The position numbers and the translations under genes are program-made. Of a stretch of 64,000 nt of DNA, positions 11,497-23,789 are shown piece after piece. Source of the DNA: Akebia trifoliata. Lineage: Eukaryota; Streptophyta; Magnoliopsida; Ranunculales; Lardizabalaceae. How positions within the stretch are numbered: position 1 is the first letter of the stretch; each line of letters begins with the position of its first letter. Below the pieces are notes generated by a model that ran no database searches, was not told where the DNA came from, and saw only the letters and a program-made list of their open reading frames with translations. The stretch is taken from positions 10,771,569 to 10,835,568 of the forward strand of contig CM030714.1 of assembly GCA_017979445.1 (NCBI GenBank), in the 5' to 3' direction.

Positions 11497-12310
11497 ATGG
11501 ACTTCAAACTCGAATATGTTGGACTAGATATGCGGAGATCAGAACTTTACAATGAAAATTTTTATCGTAGGTGGAACCAAAAAATGTTGTTTTGCCTTGA
11601 AACCTTGAACGTTGTATCTGTACTTAAGGTGGAAGAACCTGTAGAGACCGACCCTAATATAAAAAACTGGAACATAGTAGATAGGCTCTGCAGAAATTAT
11701 ATTTTGTCTTGCCTTGTAAACACACTTTATGATATCTATTGTGTTTATGAGTCTGCAAAAAAATGTGTGATGCTTTAGAAAAGAAGTATGTGATTGAAAA
11801 TGCCAGGGTTAAAAAATATGTTGTCAAGAATTTTTTAGAGTTTACTAGTGTAGACAGAAAATCAGTCATGGACCAAGTGAACGAGTTTCAGAACATTGTT
11901 CATGAATTGAATTATGAAGGTATTAAATTACCTGAATAGTTTGTTGTTGGGTCTTTAATTAAAGAATTACCTCAGAGTTGGAATGAGTATAAAACAAACT
12001 TAAGGTAAAAAAAGAAAAACAAAACCCTTGAACATCTCATTGTTCACATCAACATAGAAGAAATCAGTATGCAAAGAGAAAACAACTTAAAATTGAAGGA
12101 ACATGTTACAAAATCTAACCTTATCAAAGGGGATTCTCAATTCACCGAATTCAAGTCAAATAAGACATTCAAGAATGGAGGAACTAAGGCAAAGAACATC
12201 GGTGGATTTAAGAAACTTAAAGAAAATTGCTATGTCTATGAAAAGTCAGGACACTTCACTGCAAAATATAGGTTTAGGAAGACCAAAGAAAGACCAAGGT
12301 AGAATATAGT
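11497..12310 (+). pseudogene. gag: Copia A gag remnant
   Basis: Frames recognisable as Copia Gag: YNENFYRRWNQKMLFCLETL near the start and DRLCRNYILSCLVNTLYDIY further on. The frame is broken near 11778 and by internal stops at 11938 and 12006. The C-terminal zinc knuckle is damaged: the segment ENCYVYEKSGHFTAKYRF has Tyr where two of the four metal ligands should be Cys. Gag coats the RNA in virus-like particles; this copy cannot do so. Confidence 0.85.
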
Positions 12311-12389
12311 GAACCCGATAAAAACGAATGAAGACACTATAGTGGCAGTTATTTCAGAGGTTAACCTTGTGGAAAACACAAGGGAATAG

Positions 12390-13640
12390 GTTATTGACAC
12401 TGATGCTACAAGGCACGTTTGTGGAAGTAGAGAGATGTTTACCTCCTACAATCTAGTAAGGGATGAGGTAGTTTACTTAAAAAACTTGAGCACATCTCAA
12501 GTTGATGGAAAAATCAATAACTTCTGGAAAGACATTAGTACTTATTGATGTTCTTCACATCCTTACTATTAGAAGAAACTTAGTTTTTGGTTCTCTTTTG
12601 AATAAAGCCGGATTGAAACTTGTTTTTGAATCCGATAAACTTGTATTGACTAAAAATAGGTTATTTCTAGGAAAGAGGTATTGTAATCAGGGACTTTTTG
12701 TAATGAATGTTATGAATGAAAGTACTTCTTTCACGTATCTTATTGAGTTTACTTTTTTTTTCATGCTAGACTAGGTCACACTTGTATAGGAAAATTAAAT
12801 AAATTAAAGAATTTAGGGATTCTACCAAATCTATAAATTAAAGAGTTAGAAAAATGTGAAGTTTGTGTAAAATCAAAGTTTACCCACAAACCACATCTTA
12901 AGGTATCTAGAACTACGTCAAAACTTCTTAGTCTTATACATAATGACCTAGAAGACTTTAAGAACCTTGAGTCTAGGGGAGGTAAAATGTATTATATTAC
13001 CTTCATAGATGATTATTCTAGATATACAAGAGTTTATCTTCTAAAAAATAAAAATGAAGTAGAAGATATATTTTTAAGTGTAAAAATGAGGTAAAAAATC
13101 AATTTGATGGGAAAAATAAAAAATTGAGATAAGATGGATGAGGAGAATATAAGTCAATTCTGAGGACAAAAAGAAATTATCCATGATGTAACTCCTCCAT
13201 ATTCTCTTGAGTCAAATGGTATAACAAAAAGAAAGAATAGGTCACTTAAAAAGATGTTGTATGCTTTACTTATAAACTCGGAAATGCCCTTTAACATATG
13301 GGGGTAAGCTATTTTAACTGTTTGTCATATTACTAATAAGATTCCTCATAGGAAATTAGGAAAAACTCTTTATGAGTTATAGAATGGTTATACACCTAAC
13401 CAAGGTTACCTCAAAATGTGGGGGTGTTTGTGTAAGGTATGAATCCCAGAAATCAAAAAGAGAAAGATAGGTCCTAAGACCGTTGACTGTGCATTCTTAG
13501 GATATTCATAAAATATTTCTTCATCTAGATTTTTAACTTTGAGGTAAAATGGAAATGATTTTGAAGCTAATGTTATAATTGAAGCTAGGGATGTAGAATT
13601 TTTTTTAAAATATTTTTCCAATGAAGGATAAAACATCCTT
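12390..13640 (+). pseudogene. pol: Copia A protease and integrase remnant
   Basis: A protease-like segment (VIDTDATRHVCGSREMFTSY, where the family motif is D-S-G) is followed by GAG-pre-integrase and integrase sequence with FIDDYSRYTRVYL and SLESNGITKRKNRS. Several in-frame stops and indels interrupt it. Integrase would join cDNA to host DNA; not functional here. Confidence 0.8.
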
Positions 13641-13915
13641 GGATGCCAAAGGGAAAAATATTCCTGTTAAGAACATTAGTGAAAGATTAATAATTGAATC
13701 TTCTTCACAGGATCACACTGAGGTAGTAAAAGAAATAGAACCTAAAAAAGGTAAGAGAGTTAAAAAAGAAACTAACTTAGGAGATGAGTTTTATACTTAC
13801 TTAATGGATGCCGATCCTGTGACTTACCAAGAGGCTGTGATTTTTTTTATGCAATTTTTTTAAATAAGCTATCAATAATTAACTAGAATCAATTATGTTA
13901 AACAATACTTGAGAG

Positions 13916-15360
13916 TTGGTTGATTTACTTAAAGGCACCAAACATATTGGTTGCAAATGGATTTTTATAAAGAAATTAAAAGTAGATGGGTCCGTAGACA
14001 AATTTAAAGTGGGGTTAGTAGCTAAAGGCTTTAAACAAAAAGAGGGAGTAGATTTCTTTGATACTTATTCTTCAGTCTCTAGAATTGCTATAGTTAGAGT
14101 CTTGGTTGCCCTAACCTCTATATAAACTAGTTATTCATCAAATGTATGTCAAAAAATCATTCTTAAATGGAGATTTAGAAGAAAAAATCTATATTGACCA
14201 ATCAGAAGGGTGTATGGTACATGGTCAGGAAAATAAAGTTTATAGACTTGTAAAGTTCTTATATGGACTAAAACAAGCACCTAAGTAATGGAATCAGAAA
14301 TTTGATTATGTGTTTAAATCTAGTGGATATGTCTTCAATGATGTGTATAAATATGTTTATAGCAAATTTAGAGGTAAGACTAATGTGATCATTTGTTTGT
14401 ATGGAGATGATATGTTGATCATGGAAACTAGTCTTAAAGTAGTTGAAGATACCAAATATTTTTTAAAGTCTAAGTTTGATATGAAAGACTTAGGAGGAAC
14501 CAATATCATGCTAGGAATTAAAATCACAAAAAAAGATGATAGGTATGTTTTATCTCAAAGCCATTATATAGAAAGAGTACTTAAGAAGTTTGGACATTTT
14601 GATAGTATACCCATTTTAACTCATTTTGATTCTAACATGAAATTAAAGAAAAATAGAAGTGATAATGTGTCACAAAAGGAGTATGCAAGGATCATAAAAA
14701 ATTTATTATATCTGATAAATTGTATTCGTCCAAACATAATTTTTATTGTGGAGATATTAAGTAGATACACGAGTAATCCTAGTAGAGATCATTGTACAAC
14801 TTTAGTGAGGGTTCTCAAATTTCTTAGTGGAACCATGGATTTGGGTTTACATTTTAATGGAAGTCCAAATGTACTTGAAGGGTACAATAATGCTAATTGG
14901 ATATTAAAATCCGATGAAGCTAAGTCTACTAGTTGTTATGTCTTTACATTAGGTGGAAGAGTTGTCTCTTGGAAATCTTTCTAGTAGACATGCATGACCA
15001 AATCAACAATATAATCAGAGTTCTTTGCTTTGGAATTAGTAGGAACTAAATTAGAATGGTTTATAAATTTTTTACTAGATATTATTTTATGGGAAAAACC
15101 AATGCCTTTAGTATCCATTCATTATGATAACCAGACAGTTATAGCCAATGCTCAAAATCATATATATATATATATATAATATAATGGTAAGAGTAGACAC
15201 ATTTATCTAATACATAATATTGTAAGACAACTAATGAAGGATGGTGTAGTTGCTATTGAATTTGTGAGATCAGAAAGTAGCCTAGCATATCCATTAACAA
15301 AACCACTAACTAGAATGTTAGTAAGTAAATCATCGAAGGGAATGAGACTAATGTCTATGT
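13916..15360 (+). pseudogene. pol: Copia A reverse transcriptase / RNase H remnant
   Basis: RT sequence starts with GTKHIGCKWIFIKKLKVDGS and ALVAKGF-like motifs. The longest uninterrupted part is 14310-14984, which includes LYGDDMLIM: the polymerase motif is YGDD here, while Copia RTs usually have YVDD. RNase H follows with stops (15000-15360), ending in a recognisable C-terminal TKPLTRMLVS segment. An (AT)n run near 15163-15180 interrupts the RNase H region. Confidence 0.85.
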
Positions 15361-15767
15361 AAATAATTAATATGTGATTGAAAACCTAATCTATATGAAT
15401 GAAGATCTAAAAAAATAGATCTAATAGGTAATAATAAGTCACTAAACTAATTGGTAAAGCACTAGTGAAAAAGAGTTAATAAATTTTTTGTCTCTTTCCT
15501 ATGGTGTTAAGTAGTGTTTATATATGACGAGTTAAAGATGAATAAAAATTCTTAATACAATCTGTAGTCTTCTTGGATGGTGTGTAATAGTCATATAACA
15601 TACTTGATGGATTTTTACCTGTGTGAATGTGTGAGTGAAGTCGTTTCTTATGAATATTATGGGAAGGTATTCTAGAGCATTCATGAAAAGACTAATATCC
15701 AACACGTCAAAAAAGTATCAAACCATAAGAACTCAATCAGTTTAGAGAGAAAGATATGTATGATATG

Positions 15768-17350
15768 TGTAGACACCCAATTTTTGCATTCACCTGATTA
15801 ATCAACTCGTCAACCCGATCGCGACGAATCTCAATGATGGATGATTATTCCAATGCTTTATTTATTGCTAGATATGTTTCAGAAATTCGAATGAGGTATC
15901 CCAAACTAATAAAACTGTAAAAACCACGCTACGTTAGGAAAATATAACCCCCAAAACATAGAAATCATCATTTTACAGACAAAAAAAAGTTTTACGATAA
16001 AAATCACTAAAAAATGATCAAAACACCCCTAACATCAAAACATTCTTAGAGCCCACGTTACGCTTAGGAAAACCCTTTCGAACACATAAAATAACAAAGT
16101 GAAATCAAATAAATCATTTCGTCAATTTTCACCAAATTCGACAAAATTACAAAAATGCCCCTCATAGGGTTCACAATCGTTTCATGCAAAAAATTATAAA
16201 TGACACAAACCCATAATCCTATTGAATTCCTTACAAAAAACCAATTCTAAAACATCGAAAAATGACTTCTCAACACAAAAGTCATCTTCGGAGGCAAAAC
16301 GACAACTTTTCAATTTTAACAATTTTAAATTTTGAAATTAATAATTAAAACATTAATTAACGTAAAGTGAAACCTTAACAAAATTAATTTAAAAATCTGA
16401 ACCAAGAAAATTAATCAATCAAGCTCTCAGGCAAAATTGTTGATGGTTGTCCACTTATTTAAGTGAAGTCCCTGATATTTATTAAAAGACCCCTCCATTT
16501 GCGAGCCTAAAGAATTAAAATATAATTAAGGGGGGTTTTTCAAAAATCACAAATATATTCTTTCATTGTACGCAAGATTAAAAAACCTAATTTAAAAGAA
16601 ACAAAGTCAATCTCATAAGACTTAAGTCAAAACCCTAATTAAAATTATATTCTAAAAAAACCTAGTTAATCAAATAAGACTTAAGTCAAAATCTTAAAAG
16701 GAGACTTAGTCAAACCTTAATTCTTTCAAAAAATCTATAAATAGGAGCCTCCACAACCTAATTTCGCAGGTTAAAATAAATCCTAGAAAAAGTAGGTCAA
16801 AAAGTCTCCCTAGCCTTTTTCAAACCTTGATTTTGAAGTCCTAACTCCCTACTTATTATCAAAACCCTAGGTTTTGTAAAAAAACTTCCAAAAACTCTCA
16901 AAAAAATACTCAAAAATTCATCAAAAAAAAATTAGGAAATACTCAGATCTAAGAAGGAGGTAATTCATCTTGGAGATCCAAAGTAAATCGAGCGATGAAA
17001 ACAAAGCAATGAGTATTTTACGGGGAGTCGTTCTACCAATTCTGAGGGAATAAATCGTTGCGATCATCGTATATGTATATTTTTATTCTATTTGTTTTAT
17101 GTCTTTTTAGCAATGTAATCATTTTTTGGATAATAGTAGAGACCGACGTTTGTTGAACGGGGTTGATACCGAATACCTTCCAACTCTGTAACTTGATCCC
17201 CGAACTGTAGTTTCTTTTTATTTGTAGATTAGTTGTTTTTATTTGTTAGAGTCAATGCTTGGTTCTTAGACCGTAATAACTAGGTGGCGATTCCCAAACC
17301 TCAAAAATTAAAAGTGGATCCGCACACCCCGTAGATCGAGGGCACTTTCA
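15768..17350 (+). mobile_element. Solo LTR (probably Gypsy type) nested in Copia A
   Basis: A 1,583-bp insertion starting TGTAGACACCCAATTTTTGC and ending GGGCACTTTCA. It is flanked on both sides by the exact 5-bp repeat ATATG (15763-15767 and 17351-17355). Removing it restores continuous Copia sequence. A TATAAATA box at 16736-16743 could be the LTR promoter. The 3' part carries the AACTAGGTGGCGATTCCC block common in plant Gypsy LTRs. No internal coding region remains, as expected after recombination between two LTRs. Confidence 0.88.
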
Positions 17351-17536
17351 ATATGATAGTTAACTTACACTAAAAAGAAAATGGTTAAGTAACCTAGTTA
17401 CACCAAGTCCCTATGAATTTTGTCTATCTATACTAAGTGTCGATTAAGTCCAAAAGACATCGACATTAGATATCTGGTATTTCATCTTGTACAAGCAACA
17501 TTTTCTTTTCTCTTTAACTGTGAATCTATGGGGGAT

Positions 17537-18409
17537 TGTTGAAAAATTCATAGTTTTATCATGTAATCATACTTATGTTTTGTTGGGGACAAGGTTTGAA
17601 CTCAAGACCTTTTGAGTGTTATTTGTTAAATGTAGAGATTTAATCAATTGTTGAAACATAAGTTAAAAGTATTTTTTCCTTTTTTGTATAAATTGAAAGT
17701 CAAAGATTCTCTTAGCTTTTTTATTTGTGAGAATTGTATATACAACTCTTCCAAATTTTAGTTCCACATCGAATAAATACAAGAGTAGTGTTCACCTAAT
17801 AAAAGATCTCACTCTTTCATTTGCTTGAATGTAGATGAAAATGAGAGTGCATGCAAATTGGGGCCCAAGGCATCATGGGATTGCAGTCCATTGTGTTTGG
17901 GGCCAATCCGTCGAAAAATCTTAGTGCGTATGTACGCATGCGACACGCACGCAGGGGGATGCAAATCTCCAACATTATTATTAATGTGTGTTGACCGTTT
18001 GGATCCTCCAACATTCAAAAATAGGTCATTTAAGGCTCAAACGTCTTGGGTCATTTAAGTCTCAAATGTTGGGCTTCTTTACCGTTGGACTTTCCACTAT
18101 ATTAGAGAAGTGTGCCCTAGAAGTTAGAAAAATAGAAAACAACTTTTGGATCTCTTACTTCTTCTTCTCTGTTTGAGTATACTAGATCGGTCGAGTTTGT
18201 TGTAGACCTGCTGCTCCGAGTGCACGACTAACAGGATCGTGATATTGAATCTTGGGAACCAATTGCCGAAATCTTTTGCATTGTGGATATCATCATAAAG
18301 GGGCACGAATTTGATTTTAAGGACAACAGCTCTTCCATGCCTCAGTCACATAAAAAACGATAAGTTATTTTCAATGTACATTTTTTACAAACATAGAATA
18401 TCTCCAACA
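17537..18409 (+). repeat. 3' LTR of Copia A
   Basis: Starts TGTTGAAAAATTCATAG after the purine tract and ends TCTCCAACA at the CTTTT duplication. It is the partner of 10551-11450. Confidence 0.9.
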
Positions 18410-18494
18410 CTTTTGTCCTATACTAATTTTAAAGTATTTTCATTTAATATTTTAAAAATCAAACCAAATCGGTTAATCAATCAAGCTCAATGGA

Positions 18495-18640
18495 ATAAAT
18501 AATTGGGCTGTGATAAATAATTTAATAACTTGGGTTGGAATAAGTAAAAGTTGGGGTACCAATAACAACTTTTTTTTTCTTTTAATTAAAGTGTAATAAG
18601 TAAAAGTTGGAGTGCCAATAACAATACTCTTTTTATTTTA
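18495..18640. mobile_element. Two partial short-MITE termini
   Basis: Two consecutive copies of the MITE right end: GGAATAAGTAAAAGTTGGGG with TACCAATAACAACT, and GTAATAAGTAAAAGTTGGAG with TGCCAATAACAATACTCT. They belong to the family at 5627 and 61094 and lie inside the larger MITE-like element, to the right of Copia A. Confidence 0.6.
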
Positions 18641-18894
18641 CATTTTTTTAAAAAAAATGTGATTGAATAGTTTTTTAGAGTAATAAAGAGTGATTTGATG
18701 GTAAGAGTTGAAAAGTGGTCTGGAGCCTTCAAAATTTTGAAGAAGATGTCAATTTGAAGGTAACTTTTGAAGCTCTTGGTTGGAGTTGCTCTAAGTTGGT
18801 TGTTTGAGTCAAACCATTTCCTTTTTTATTTTATTAGTTAGACATTTTAATGAGTGGGATCACGTTAGACTACGATTTAATATTTGATTTGCCT

Positions 18895-20010
18895 AAAATT
18901 TGAACTGTGGCGCCACTCCATTGCGTTTTATTTGGCAGCGACAAAAATCCCTAAAAATTTCAAAAAAAAATCATAAAAATTGTATTTAAAAAAAAAATAA
19001 AAATCATGTGTGAGCCTTTATCCCAGATTTTCATATATTCATGATCTCGGGCCCATTTCAACTTCGATTTGAACCCGGGACTAGCCAAGTTGAAGATCTC
19101 AATGAGAAGGATGTCATGGTCGAAGTTGATTTTTTATTGGGTCCTTTAAATTTTTGAAAATTATAAAAGGGCCCTTTGAATTATTCGTGAGACCCCTCGA
19201 AATACTGCAAAATTGTCATGAGATACTTAACATGTTTTAAATAACTTGGGGAACTAAAAATTTTCAAAGTTTCCCTAATTTTTTTGAAATTCTATTGGAC
19301 CCCCCTAAAATTTTTGGAAATTGTAAAAGGGCCCGGTTTTACCAAATTTTTGTAAATGTTGTTGGTGTGCATGTTGTTGAGTCGTGACTTAGACAGACTA
19401 TGGTTTTAAACTCATCAACTATCTGCGTGATGGAAAGCAGTGTTGGTGCATGTGCTGGAATTCCTTAGGTCATTGACGAGTCAAATGTCGTTCATCTATC
19501 TAAGTTTTGATAAGATACGATGCACACCAACAATCGAACAAAAGGAGAGGAATTAGAAAGTGGGACCCCAATAAAATCAAATCATGTTGTCTGAGATAAT
19601 CAAAAGAGATAAGCAAGATCTTTGATCATTCAAGTACGTGAGAATAAAAGGCAGTGCTAGTGCATGAGCTGAAAGCCCTCGTTTACTAAATGGTCTGATC
19701 CCGATAGTCCCACTTGACCTATCTTATTGATACCTAAGAACCATTAAATTCTCGTTTAATTTAAATGTTTGATTCATTAACAAGTACACAACCTAATTCA
19801 TGGAAAATTCAGGTAATCGTGAAAAGTGGGTGACTTGGGGTGTCTAACACCTTCATTGACTCTCAACTAAGCTTCTTACTTAATTTCTCTGAACACAGAC
19901 TAGATCGAAGTCAATTTTTGTGCAAATTGCACATTTTAATTGAACTCTACATAGGTAATTATTCATACCTGGACCAAATGAGTGGTGGCGACTCCAAATA
20001 TTATTCAAAT
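18895..20010 (+). mobile_element. Decayed Gypsy-type LTR sequence
   Basis: Contains GTGGCGCCACTCC near 18908 and GTGGTGGCGACTCC near 19984, the GGTGGCGACTCC block seen in the 3' part of the solo LTR at 15768-17350, and also CTAACACCTTCATTGACTCT near 19843. The middle part has long GGGCCC/TTTTTGAAATT words typical of retrotransposon leaders. Ends, target duplications and coding sequence were not found. Assignment is by resemblance only. Confidence 0.4.
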
Positions 20011-20039
20011 CTAGTAGCATTAGACTAGTGCAAATCAAA

Positions 20040-23000
20040 GGAACAGGACGTGACATGCGGCCCCCAACCAAGGATCTGATCGCTACAAGAATAATATAGA
20101 CAAATAAACAAAGAAACACAAAGATTAATGTGGTTCCCTTGAGGTTTGATACCATGGACCCATACATACTCGACTATGAGAAGAAAACTTTCTCTATAAA
20201 TTATATTTTTACATCGAATAAAGGGAAACGTAACTAGAATTTTACATATCACTAGTAAAAAGAGAAAGCCTTTTTGAATGATTAAAAATGATTTCTTTCT
20301 GACAATTACCACGAAGCTCCAAGAATCATAACAAGCATGTGACATACTTTAATGTTGAAGTTGAGGTGAAATAAGAGTCTTCCATCAATAAATGATACAC
20401 ATGGGACAAATCAATTATAAATTAAATTTTGCATTCGATTCAATTTTAAGAAGTAAAATATGGAAAGAGTTTTATCAAATGGAAACAAATGGGATATTTC
20501 TCAACCCCAATTGAAATTGCAACTTTGAAGACTAATTTGAGGTAGTTGTTTGCAGAGAAGAATGAACTACGAGGAGGGAATGGATGAAATGAACCTTTAA
20601 GAGAATGAATGAAAATTAAAAGGCAGAGTTATTTGATCAAATGAGAGATAATTTGGGTTTAAATTAAGACGATGATGTGTGCACCATATGTTCTTGATTG
20701 GATGATGTAATTTTTTTTTTGTTTCAATTTAAATGATTTTTTTAATACATGTTATAAAGGCATTTTTTGACATTTAATTAAATAAATGTGTTATTTGAAA
20801 TCAAAATTGACGTTAATTGCAATAAATCAACAATGTTGAATTTTTGTCGAAGAAGTAAACCACGTTTTATATTTCACACGGGAGGAGGCAACAGCCCTTG
20901 TTTAAACTTATTTGATCTATTGTTTTTTTTTTGCCTTTCTTTTTATATATCTACTGTTATAATAAAATAAGGCGGAGTAGAGGGTTGTTGACAGCAATAT
21001 TTTCTTCTGAAAATATCCCATAATACATTTAAAAGTTGCTCAACATTCATACAATTTGATGAATTTACATTTTTCCCCAACATGAAAAATAAATATACGT
21101 AATTATATGAAAAACATACAAAAGAAATTGTTTACTTAAGTGAACAATAAATGTACCTCAGAAAATTAAAAAAAGTTCAATACGTGTACTTCTTTCTTAT
21201 TAAATGCACATACCAAATATGTAGTTTTCCTTCCCGATTGAACTCCTCTTCCTTGTCTTCTTCTTCTTGTATTTCTATCTCTCCCCCATGCTTCTTTTTC
21301 TCCACGGTTCGCTTCTATTATAATTTGTTATACTTTAATTCATTATTCAACTTCTTATTCCTTCTATTATTTTTCTTCTTATCTAGCTTTATGCATGTTT
21401 CAACGAAGGTTCCGATATACAAGAAGTAATATTATTAGAATATGAGTAGCCTAATCCATTTTAAATATGATTTAACAAATATTCGATCTTATCATGTCAA
21501 TAATCCAGTGTCGACATGGATAAAACCATGTATATCCAGTTAACATTGGATTATTGACATGGCAATAACTACGTGGACATTGGCCTATCGACACAAATAT
21601 AATTAGAAAAAAGAAAAGAAAATATTTTTGTCTATGTCAATAGGCGCCCTATGGACATGACTCTTGTGTCGACAAAGCCATTTTTTAAAATAAATAAAAT
21701 GGTAAAAAATCCTACATCCATTGATGTAATTTTATAAAATCCTAATCTTGGAAGCTTTTAAGAAGAGAAAACAACCAAATAAACAAAATGTGAGTTGCTC
21801 ACTTTGTCTTCCACACATGAGCAACGAATGAAAAGATTAAGATTTTTCTAAGACGTGGTTGGTACACTTACAAAACCAAGGAATATATATTTGACATTTT
21901 AATTTTTCATCAAGGTGGTGCACTTACGCAAATGGTAGGTGCAAATTGAGTGTCCCTATACAAAATAAGATGTATAACCTCTTTCATATTTACTATTATA
22001 AAGAAAGAAGGCGGAGTAAAAGTGGTTCCACACTAAAATTAGAGTGGACATAAATGTCCCCACTTTTACATTTAAACTTAAAATAATCAGGGTCATTTGA
22101 GTCAAACAGTTCATTTTCAAAATCACCAAAATATTTATTTTACCTTAAAATCTTAAAAAAAAACACCCTTTAACGATTATTATAAATTACAAATAAGCCC
22201 TTATAATGCATGTGCATTTGCCCATGCCCCTTGCCCACCTTTTGGTAAATGTAATAAAACATGACTTGTTCAATGGTTTTTGCAAAATACTTTGGCTCAT
22301 TTTAAATATATTTCAAAACTGTATCTAAAATATTCCCCAAAACGTCAAAGGAGTGATGACTAAATCACCCTTAAAATTTTGATAAAGACGTTTTTATCTA
22401 ATATTTTTATTTTTAGAGAGATTTTATTAACACAATAATTTTTAGAGAGATTTATCGGACGAACTTATCTGTTGCAATTTTATTACAAAAACTGCCTTAC
22501 TTTATCAAGTTCGTTACCAATTGACCTTTATTTTATGAATCAGGCTAGCATGACTAATTTAGCAATATTTGAAATCTTTTTAAGGATTGTTGGGCCATAT
22601 GGATTATCAAATTGGAAATCCAAGACCACATACTTCTAGATTTTATGGAAAATATGAGATTTAAAAGCAATAAATTTGAAAAAAAATCTTGATCCAAGGT
22701 GTTGAAAATGGATGGTTATTGAACTCCCAAATTTAAATTTAAAATTCGTCGAAGAAATCTAATTTTTTTTTAAAATTCTTAGATATCCCTGTAGTATCAG
22801 ATCATGTTTTTGGAAGTCAAAAATTGATGAGGTTTGAATCCACTCTAAGGTATGTTGAGTAATAAATTACCACTTAATTTGAATTTTATGACATGGATCC
22901 CAACTTCAAGATTTGCTGATTGACGAATTTGATAAAATAAGTTTTGATGGGTAACAAACTTCGTAAAGTAAGATTTTCTATGAATTGTCAGAACTTCAAA

Positions 23001-23400
23001 AGAGTTTACTAAATAAAAATGCAACAGTTAAGTCTATCGGGTAATTCTCTCTAATTTTAACTTATAACACACCAATCTATGTGCAGAGTATACAGAGAAC
23101 CGTTAATTAATTGGTGTATTGTAAGCAAAAGTTGGCCTGCCTTTGGTCCATTCTTACCTCATTAATAAACACGCGTGACACCGTATCGAACAGTCTAATC
23201 AAAAGTACGAAAAAAAGTTACTATGAACCGCAGCAAACTATCATCCCTAGACACATACCATAGATTATCTCAAAAATTCTATCACACAAAGAAATATCTA
23301 CGAAAATACAGATGATTGTTAGCCAAGTAGAAAATATAGTGCCAGATGTCTCATAGTGATTGGTTAAAGAAACACAGACCCAAAAACTAGAACAACAAAG
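20040..23400. other. Intergenic DNA upstream of the KH gene
   Basis: No gene supported on either strand. 20080-20180 has an ACACAAAGATTAATGTGGTT block resembling sequence often seen in plant LTRs. 21493-21653 holds two adjacent small hairpins. The last few hundred bases presumably contain the KH gene promoter, but I see no clear TATA box there. Confidence 0.35.
21493..21653. repeat. Two adjacent short inverted repeats
   Basis: Hairpin 1 pairs CATGTCAATAATCCAGTG (21493-21510) with CATTGGATTATTGACATG (21544-21561). Hairpin 2 pairs CATTGGCCTATCGACACAAA (from 21578) with the 21621-21653 segment containing TTTGTCTATGTCAATAGGCG. The words TGTCGACA and TGTCAATA recur around them. No coding sequence; function unknown. 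Confidence 0.6.
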
Positions 23401-23454
23401 TTCATTCATGAGCTGTTCATCTCATCTCATCTGTAAGAAAATCTCTGTGCTAGT

Positions 23455-23658
23455 CTCTGCAAAAGCAAATCTCACATCGAAATCTCCGATTGAGAGAGAG
23501 TTCTCACCATTCCAGCCAAAACTAGAACATTACCGAAGAAAACGAAACCCTAGAAAGCTTTGCAACTCTCTGCCAAAGCAAATCTCCGATTGGGAGAAGG
23601 ATTTATCGCCATTACAGCGAACACCAGAACATTAACGAAGTAAACGAAACCCTAGAAA
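23455..23658 (+). repeat. Tandem duplication in the KH gene leader
   Basis: Two copies, about 100-110 bp apart, of a unit with CTCTGCAAAAGCAAATCTC, CTCCGATTG, then AACGAAACCCTAGAAA (the latter ending at 23556 and at 23658). It lies 130 bp upstream of the start codon, so it is probably part of the 5' UTR. An open frame of 91 codons starting at 23360 spans it and could act as an upstream ORF if transcription begins that far up. Confidence 0.7.
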
Positions 23659-23789
23659 TCTCCAATCTATATCATCTTCAACTCGATTTGTTGCGATCAG
23701 ATGATTCAGAACCAGTAATTCTGTTTGTTACTGTAATCGACACTAACATTCGATCTATCTAAAACCTAAAATTCCTGAAAAGAGGGGAA

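Larger units (their letters stand above)
10551..18409 (+). mobile_element. Full-length decayed Copia retrotransposon (element A)
   Basis: LTRs of about 900 bp (10551-11450) and 873 bp (17537-18409), both starting TGTTGAAAAATTCATAG and ending ...CAACA, are flanked by the 5-bp duplication CTTTT (10546-10550 and 18410-18414). A polypurine tract TATGGGGGAT directly precedes the 3' LTR. The interior encodes gag, protease, integrase, reverse transcriptase and RNase H remnants in the Ty1/Copia order, with many stops and frameshifts. A foreign solo LTR (15768-17350) is nested in its 3' untranslated part. I could not see a standard initiator-Met primer-binding site after the 5' LTR. Non-functional. 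Confidence 0.93.
10290..18794. mobile_element. MITE-like element split by a Copia insertion
   Basis: Left terminus near 10290 reads GAACAACTCCAAGCGTGCTT followed by CAAAA. The reverse complement of the right terminus near 18794 reads AGAGCAACTCCAACCAAGAG followed by CTTCAAA. These match as terminal inverted repeats, and the inner flanks share CTTCAAA- and TTGAAGG-rich sequence. If the 7.86-kb Copia and its target duplication are removed, about 640 bp of non-coding DNA remains, the size of a large MITE. No transposase; target duplication not resolved. Order of events: MITE first, Copia second, solo LTR third. Confidence 0.5.

Noticed and set aside
14310..14984. 224-codon open frame as a host gene
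   Set aside because: It is the reverse transcriptase part of Copia A, lying between matched LTRs.
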